NCBI RefSeq assembly: GCF_905187505.1
Contig: NZ_CAJJIC010000104.1
Coordinates: 1-8,545, forward strand
Reading direction: 5' to 3'
DNA from: an uncultured Mailhella sp.
GTDB lineage: Bacteria > Desulfobacterota > Desulfovibrionia > Desulfovibrionales > Desulfovibrionaceae
Length of the DNA: 8,545 nucleotides
In this document: positions 5,961 through 8,545 of the stretch, one piece after another
Layout: each line of letters begins with the position of its first letter
Position numbering within the stretch: position 1 is the stretch's first letter
The notes under the pieces: generated by a model
Database searches by the model: none
Told to the model about the DNA's origin: nothing
Seen by the model: the letters and a program-made list of their open reading frames with translations, nothing else
Position numbers and translations under genes: made by a program

Positions 5961-6383
5961 TTACTTAACGTCCAGTCCCATGCTGCGCGCGGTGCCCATG
6001 ATGTTGCGCACGGCGCCTTCGAGATCCTTGCAGTTCAGGTCGGGCATCTTCAGCTTGGCGATTTCCTCGACCTGAGCCATGGTCACGGAACCAACCTTGG
6101 TACGGTTGGGCTCGCCGGATCCCTTTTCAACCTTGGCGGCCTTCATCAGCAGAACGGGAGCCGGAGGCGTCTTGGTCACGAAGGTGAAGGAGCGGTCGGC
6201 ATACACCGTGATGATCACGGGGATGATCATGCCCTTCTGATCCTGAGTACGAGCATTGAATTCCTTGCAGAAGCCCATGATGTTCACGCCGTGCTGGCCC
6301 AGAGCGGGACCAACGGGCGGAGAGGGGTTGGCAGCACCAGCAGGAATCTGCAGTTTGATCTTGGCAACTTCTTTCTTGGCCAT
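5961..6383 (-). CDS. rplK: 50S ribosomal protein L11
   Basis: Binds the GTPase-associated region of 23S rRNA next to the stalk base and helps factor-dependent GTP hydrolysis; it is the thiostrepton site and is involved in RelA activation. The 140 residues match the family. The N-terminal domain carries the proline-rich block at about 14-43 (PAGAANPSPPVGPALGQHGV, then NIMGFCKEFN). The C-terminal rRNA-binding domain (about 75-140) contains KVGSVTMAQVEEIAKLKMPD and MGTARSMGLDVK. The ATG at 6383 follows AAGGAT. It is 85 bp downstream of nusG with no clear promoter between, so co-transcription is likely. Confidence 0.98.
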   Translation of the reverse strand: MAKKEVAKIKLQIPAGAANPSPPVGPALGQHGVNIMGFCKEFNARTQDQKGMIIPVIITVYADRSFTFVTKTPPAPVLLMKAAKVEKGSGEPNRTKVGSVTMAQVEEIAKLKMPDLNCKDLEGAVRNIMGTARSMGLDVK

Positions 6384-6468
6384 TGTCGTTAATCCTTATT
6401 TTGCGGTTCAGGCTCAGGCCTGACATCTGTCGATGAAACAATCCGGAGCAGAAATTTCGGGTGAGGGC

Positions 6469-7059
6469 TCAGCCCTTGGTCACCTGGATGAAATCGAGTT
6501 CCACGGGCGTCTGGCGGCCGAAGATGGACACGGACACCTTGAGCTTGCCTTTGTCGTAGTTGACTTCTTCCACCACGCCGTTGAAACCGCCGAAGGGGCC
6601 ATCAATGACCCTGACCTCATCACCGCGGTCGAAGTTGAACTTGGGACGAGGCTGTTCCTGACGGGTTTCCATCAACGAAAGAATGCGTTCCGCTTCACCA
6701 GGACCCATAGGTGCAGGACGATTTTTCCCTCCCACAAAGCCGGTGACTTTGGGGATGTTCTGAACCAGATGCCAGGAGAGGTCGGTCATCGTCATGCGGA
6801 CCATGACGTATCCGGGATAGAACTTTCTGGTGGTGGTACGCTTCTGACCGCCCTTGCCGAGTTCGATGACTCGTTCGGTGGGCACGACCACATCGTGGAT
6901 GCAGCCCTTGTCCTGGCCAGTGCGCATCAGTTCCCGGATCATCTGCTCGACTCTCTGCTCGAAGCCGGAGTACGTATGCAGGATGTACCAGTGGCCGGCA
7001 TCCTGAGCGGCAGATTCAGAATTGACAGGGAATTCGGTGATGCTTTCTTGCTCAGCCAT
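6469..7059 (-). CDS. nusG: Transcription termination/antitermination factor NusG
   Basis: Travels with RNA polymerase during elongation. Its NGN domain contacts the clamp and its KOW domain contacts Rho or ribosomal protein S10, coupling transcription to translation. The product is 196 residues, slightly longer than the 181 of E. coli because of an acidic N-terminal extension of about 20 residues. The NGN domain (about 22-128) has WYILHTYSGFEQRVEQMI and KFYPGYVMVRM, followed by the VTGFVGG strand. The KOW domain (about 142-196) has GDEVRVIDGPFGGFNGVVEE and ends in DFIQVTKG. The ATG at 7059 is preceded by AAGGGT. It is 49 bp after secE, the usual partner. Confidence 0.98.
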   Translation of the reverse strand: MAEQESITEFPVNSESAAQDAGHWYILHTYSGFEQRVEQMIRELMRTGQDKGCIHDVVVPTERVIELGKGGQKRTTTRKFYPGYVMVRMTMTDLSWHLVQNIPKVTGFVGGKNRPAPMGPGEAERILSLMETRQEQPRPKFNFDRGDEVRVIDGPFGGFNGVVEEVNYDKGKLKVSVSIFGRQTPVELDFIQVTKG

Positions 7060-7108
7060 TGTATTTTACCCTTATCGGATGTGGAAAAGAGTGAACGGAA
7101 TCGACCTC

Positions 7109-7408
7109 TCAGGCAAGGATCAGACGAACCAGGCTGGAAAGGATGAGATCCACCACTCCGAGAAGGATGGCCATGACGGCAACAAAGCCGAGCACCACCA
7201 TGCTGGTGGTACGGGTTTCTTTCCAGTTGGGCCAGCTGACCTTGCGCAGCTCGACGCGAGACAGGAGAAGATAATCCCTGAATGCAGCAAAGCGCGCCAT
7301 CAGGCCGCGATCTTCGCCAGCGGTCTGGCCGGACTTGCTGGAGGCAGTGGCGGGAGCCGCTTTTGCCTGGGAATTAGCTTCCGCGGCGTCACTCTGTTTT
7401 TTGCTCAT
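7109..7408 (-). CDS. secE: Preprotein translocase subunit SecE
   Basis: Small essential subunit of the SecYEG channel in the inner membrane, clamping the two halves of SecY. The protein has 99 residues. The first ~35 are a low-complexity Ala/Ser/Lys/Gln stretch. Then comes the conserved amphipathic helix (LSRVELRKVSWPNWKETRTT, about 49-68) and one hydrophobic membrane segment (about 69-97). This is the single-span form found in most bacteria, unlike the three-span E. coli protein. The ATG at 7408 follows TGAGG. It sits between tRNA-Trp and nusG, a very common arrangement. Confidence 0.97.
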   Translation of the reverse strand: MSKKQSDAAEANSQAKAAPATASSKSGQTAGEDRGLMARFAAFRDYLLLSRVELRKVSWPNWKETRTTSMVVLGFVAVMAILLGVVDLILSSLVRLILA

Positions 7409-7439
7409 GTTAGCCTCAAAACTGAAAAGACAAAAGAAA

Positions 7440-7515
7440 TGGCAGGCCAGGAGGGATTCGAACCCCCAACGTGCGGTTTTGGAGACCGCCGCTCTGCCGT
7501 TGGAGCTACTGGCCT
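7440..7515 (-). tRNA. trnW: tRNA-Trp (anticodon CCA)
   Basis: A 76-nt cloverleaf on the minus strand. The acceptor stem AGGCCAG/CTGGCCT is perfect and the discriminator base is G. The 3' CCA is encoded (7442-7440). The anticodon stem GCGGT/ACCGC holds the loop CTCCAAA, with anticodon CCA at 7482-7480. The T-loop is TTCGAAT. It begins 13 nt after the rpmG stop and ends 31 nt before secE, so it is transcribed within the protein operon and must be cut out by tRNA processing enzymes. Confidence 0.98.
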
Positions 7516-7528
7516 GCGCTATGAAGCA

Positions 7529-7678
7529 CTACTTCGCTTCGCGATGAGTCGTATGTTTCTTGTCCCAGGGGCAGTACTTCATGACCTCAAGACGACCGGT
7601 AGTGTTCTTCTTGTTCTTAACCGTGGCGTAGTTGCGGCGCTTGCATTCCGTGCAAGCGAGCAGGATGTTCACGCGCAT
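7529..7678 (-). CDS. rpmG: 50S ribosomal protein L33
   Basis: Small basic protein of the large subunit near the E site. It has 49 residues, starting MRVNILLACTECKRRNYAT and ending HREAK, the normal length. Cysteines occur at 9, 12 and 36. The place where zinc-binding L33 forms have the fourth cysteine holds Asp39 (CPWD), so zinc binding is likely lost or altered. The start at 7678 is 4 nt after the tuf stop, and its ribosome site GGAG lies in the last tuf codons (CTG GAG TAA), which suggests translational coupling to tuf. tRNA-Trp follows 13 nt after its stop. Confidence 0.96.
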   Translation of the reverse strand: MRVNILLACTECKRRNYATVKNKKNTTGRLEVMKYCPWDKKHTTHREAK

Positions 7679-7682
7679 GGTA

Positions 7683-8545
7683 TTACTCCAGGATTTCAGT
7701 CACCACGCCGGAGCCGACGGTGTGGCCGCCTTCGCGGATAGCGAAGCGTTCACCGGGAGCCATGGCGATGGGATGGATGAGTTCAACATTGAAGGTGGCG
7801 TTGTCGCCGGGCATGACCATTTCCACGCCTTCAGCCAGCTTGATGACGCCGGTGATGTCGGTGGTGCGGAAATAGAACTGAGGACGGTAGCCGGAGAAGA
7901 AGGGAGTGTGGCGGCCGCCTTCGTCCTTGCTCAGAACGTACACTTCAGACTTGAACTTGGTGTGAGGAGTGATGGACTTGGGAGCGGCGAGAACCTGGCC
8001 GCGTTCCACGTCTTCACGCTTGATGCCGCGGAGCAGAGCACCGATGTTGTCACCGGCCTGGCCCTGATCGAGCAGCTTGCGGAACATTTCAACGCCGGTC
8101 ACAGTGGTGGTCTGGGTGGGACGGATGCCCACGATTTCCACGGTGTCACCGACCTTCACCACGCCGCGTTCCACACGACCGGTCACCACGGTGCCACGGC
8201 CGGAGATGGAGAACACGTCTTCGATAGGCATAAGGAAGGGCTTATCGGTTTCGCGGACGGGATCAGGAATGTAGGTGTCGCAGGCGTCGAGCAGGTCGAG
8301 GATGCACTTGGCATCAGGAGCCTGCCAGTCGTTGCAGTTCAGGGCGTTCAGAGCGGAACCGCGGATGACCGGAACTTCGTCGCCCGGGAAGCCGTTGGCG
8401 CTCAGAAGTTCGCGCATTTCCATTTCGACGAGGTCCAGCAGTTCGGGATCGTCGACCTGGTCGCACTTGTTCATGAACACGATGATGTAGGGCACGCCGA
8501 CCTGACGGGCGAGCAGGATGTGCTCACGGGTCTGGGGCATGGGAC
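7683..8545 (-). CDS. tuf: Elongation factor Tu, C-terminal part (5' end outside window)
   Basis: GTPase that delivers aminoacyl-tRNA to the ribosomal A site. The window holds about 286 residues, roughly from residue 111 of a protein near 395. Present are the G4 motif NKCD and the G5 motif SAL (RGSALNAL), the end of the GTPase domain, domain II (PFLMPIEDVFSISGRGTVVT and GRVERGVVKVGD), and domain III (HTPFFSGYRPQFYFRTTDIT and VEMVMPGDN). It ends VVTEILE and TAA. The frame is open through the right edge; the Met near 8540 is internal (GPMPQTREH), not the start. Overlapping signals with rpmG tie it to the downstream genes. Confidence 0.98.
   Translation of the reverse strand, partial: PMPQTREHILLARQVGVPYIIVFMNKCDQVDDPELLDLVEMEMRELLSANGFPGDEVPVIRGSALNALNCNDWQAPDAKCILDLLDACDTYIPDPVRETDKPFLMPIEDVFSISGRGTVVTGRVERGVVKVGDTVEIVGIRPTQTTTVTGVEMFRKLLDQGQAGDNIGALLRGIKREDVERGQVLAAPKSITPHTKFKSEVYVLSKDEGGRHTPFFSGYRPQFYFRTTDITGVIKLAEGVEMVMPGDNATFNVELIHPIAMAPGERFAIREGGHTVGSGVVTEILE

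Overview
The window carries a bacterial transcription/translation cluster, read almost entirely from the minus strand. In transcription order (high to low coordinate) it is: tuf (3' part), rpmG, tRNA-Trp, secE, nusG, rplK, rplA, rplJ, rplL, a strong intrinsic terminator, a gene-poor gap of about 1.3 kb, then rpoB (first 861 codons, running off the left edge). The GC-rich codon use, this gene order with a tRNA-Trp between rpmG and secE, and the protein sequences suggest a Gram-negative bacterium of the Desulfovibrionaceae type. That placement is an inference from memory, not a search.

Right part (3969-8545): tuf to rplL is a compact, co-oriented block with good Shine-Dalgarno sites. It supplies EF-Tu, L33, tRNA-Trp, the SecE translocon subunit, the elongation factor NusG, and the L11/L1/L10/L12 proteins of the ribosomal stalk and L1 arm. 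Spacers are short (4-85 bp), except rplK-rplA (146 bp, two GC-rich hairpins) and rplA-rplJ (166 bp). The rplA-rplJ spacer contains a recognisable L10-leader-type RNA, the usual autoregulatory target of the L10-L12 complex.

Middle (2585-3968): rplL is closed by a textbook Rho-independent terminator (3913-3942). The next gene, rpoB, begins 1.3 kb further on. I find no convincing protein, tRNA or known RNA gene in the gap. Its left end looks like a dedicated rpoB control region on the minus strand: an A-rich tract, a possible sigma70 promoter, and a second strong intrinsic terminator (2673-2725) about 90 bases before the rpoB start. That terminator is placed like a transcription attenuator, or like the 3' end of a small RNA of about 190 nt. 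This is the most interesting part of the window.

Left part (1-2584): the N-terminal two thirds of the RNA polymerase beta subunit, intact, with a rifampicin pocket that is wild type at the classical resistance positions. Long open frames on the plus strand here and opposite rplJ/rplL are antisense shadows of the real genes.
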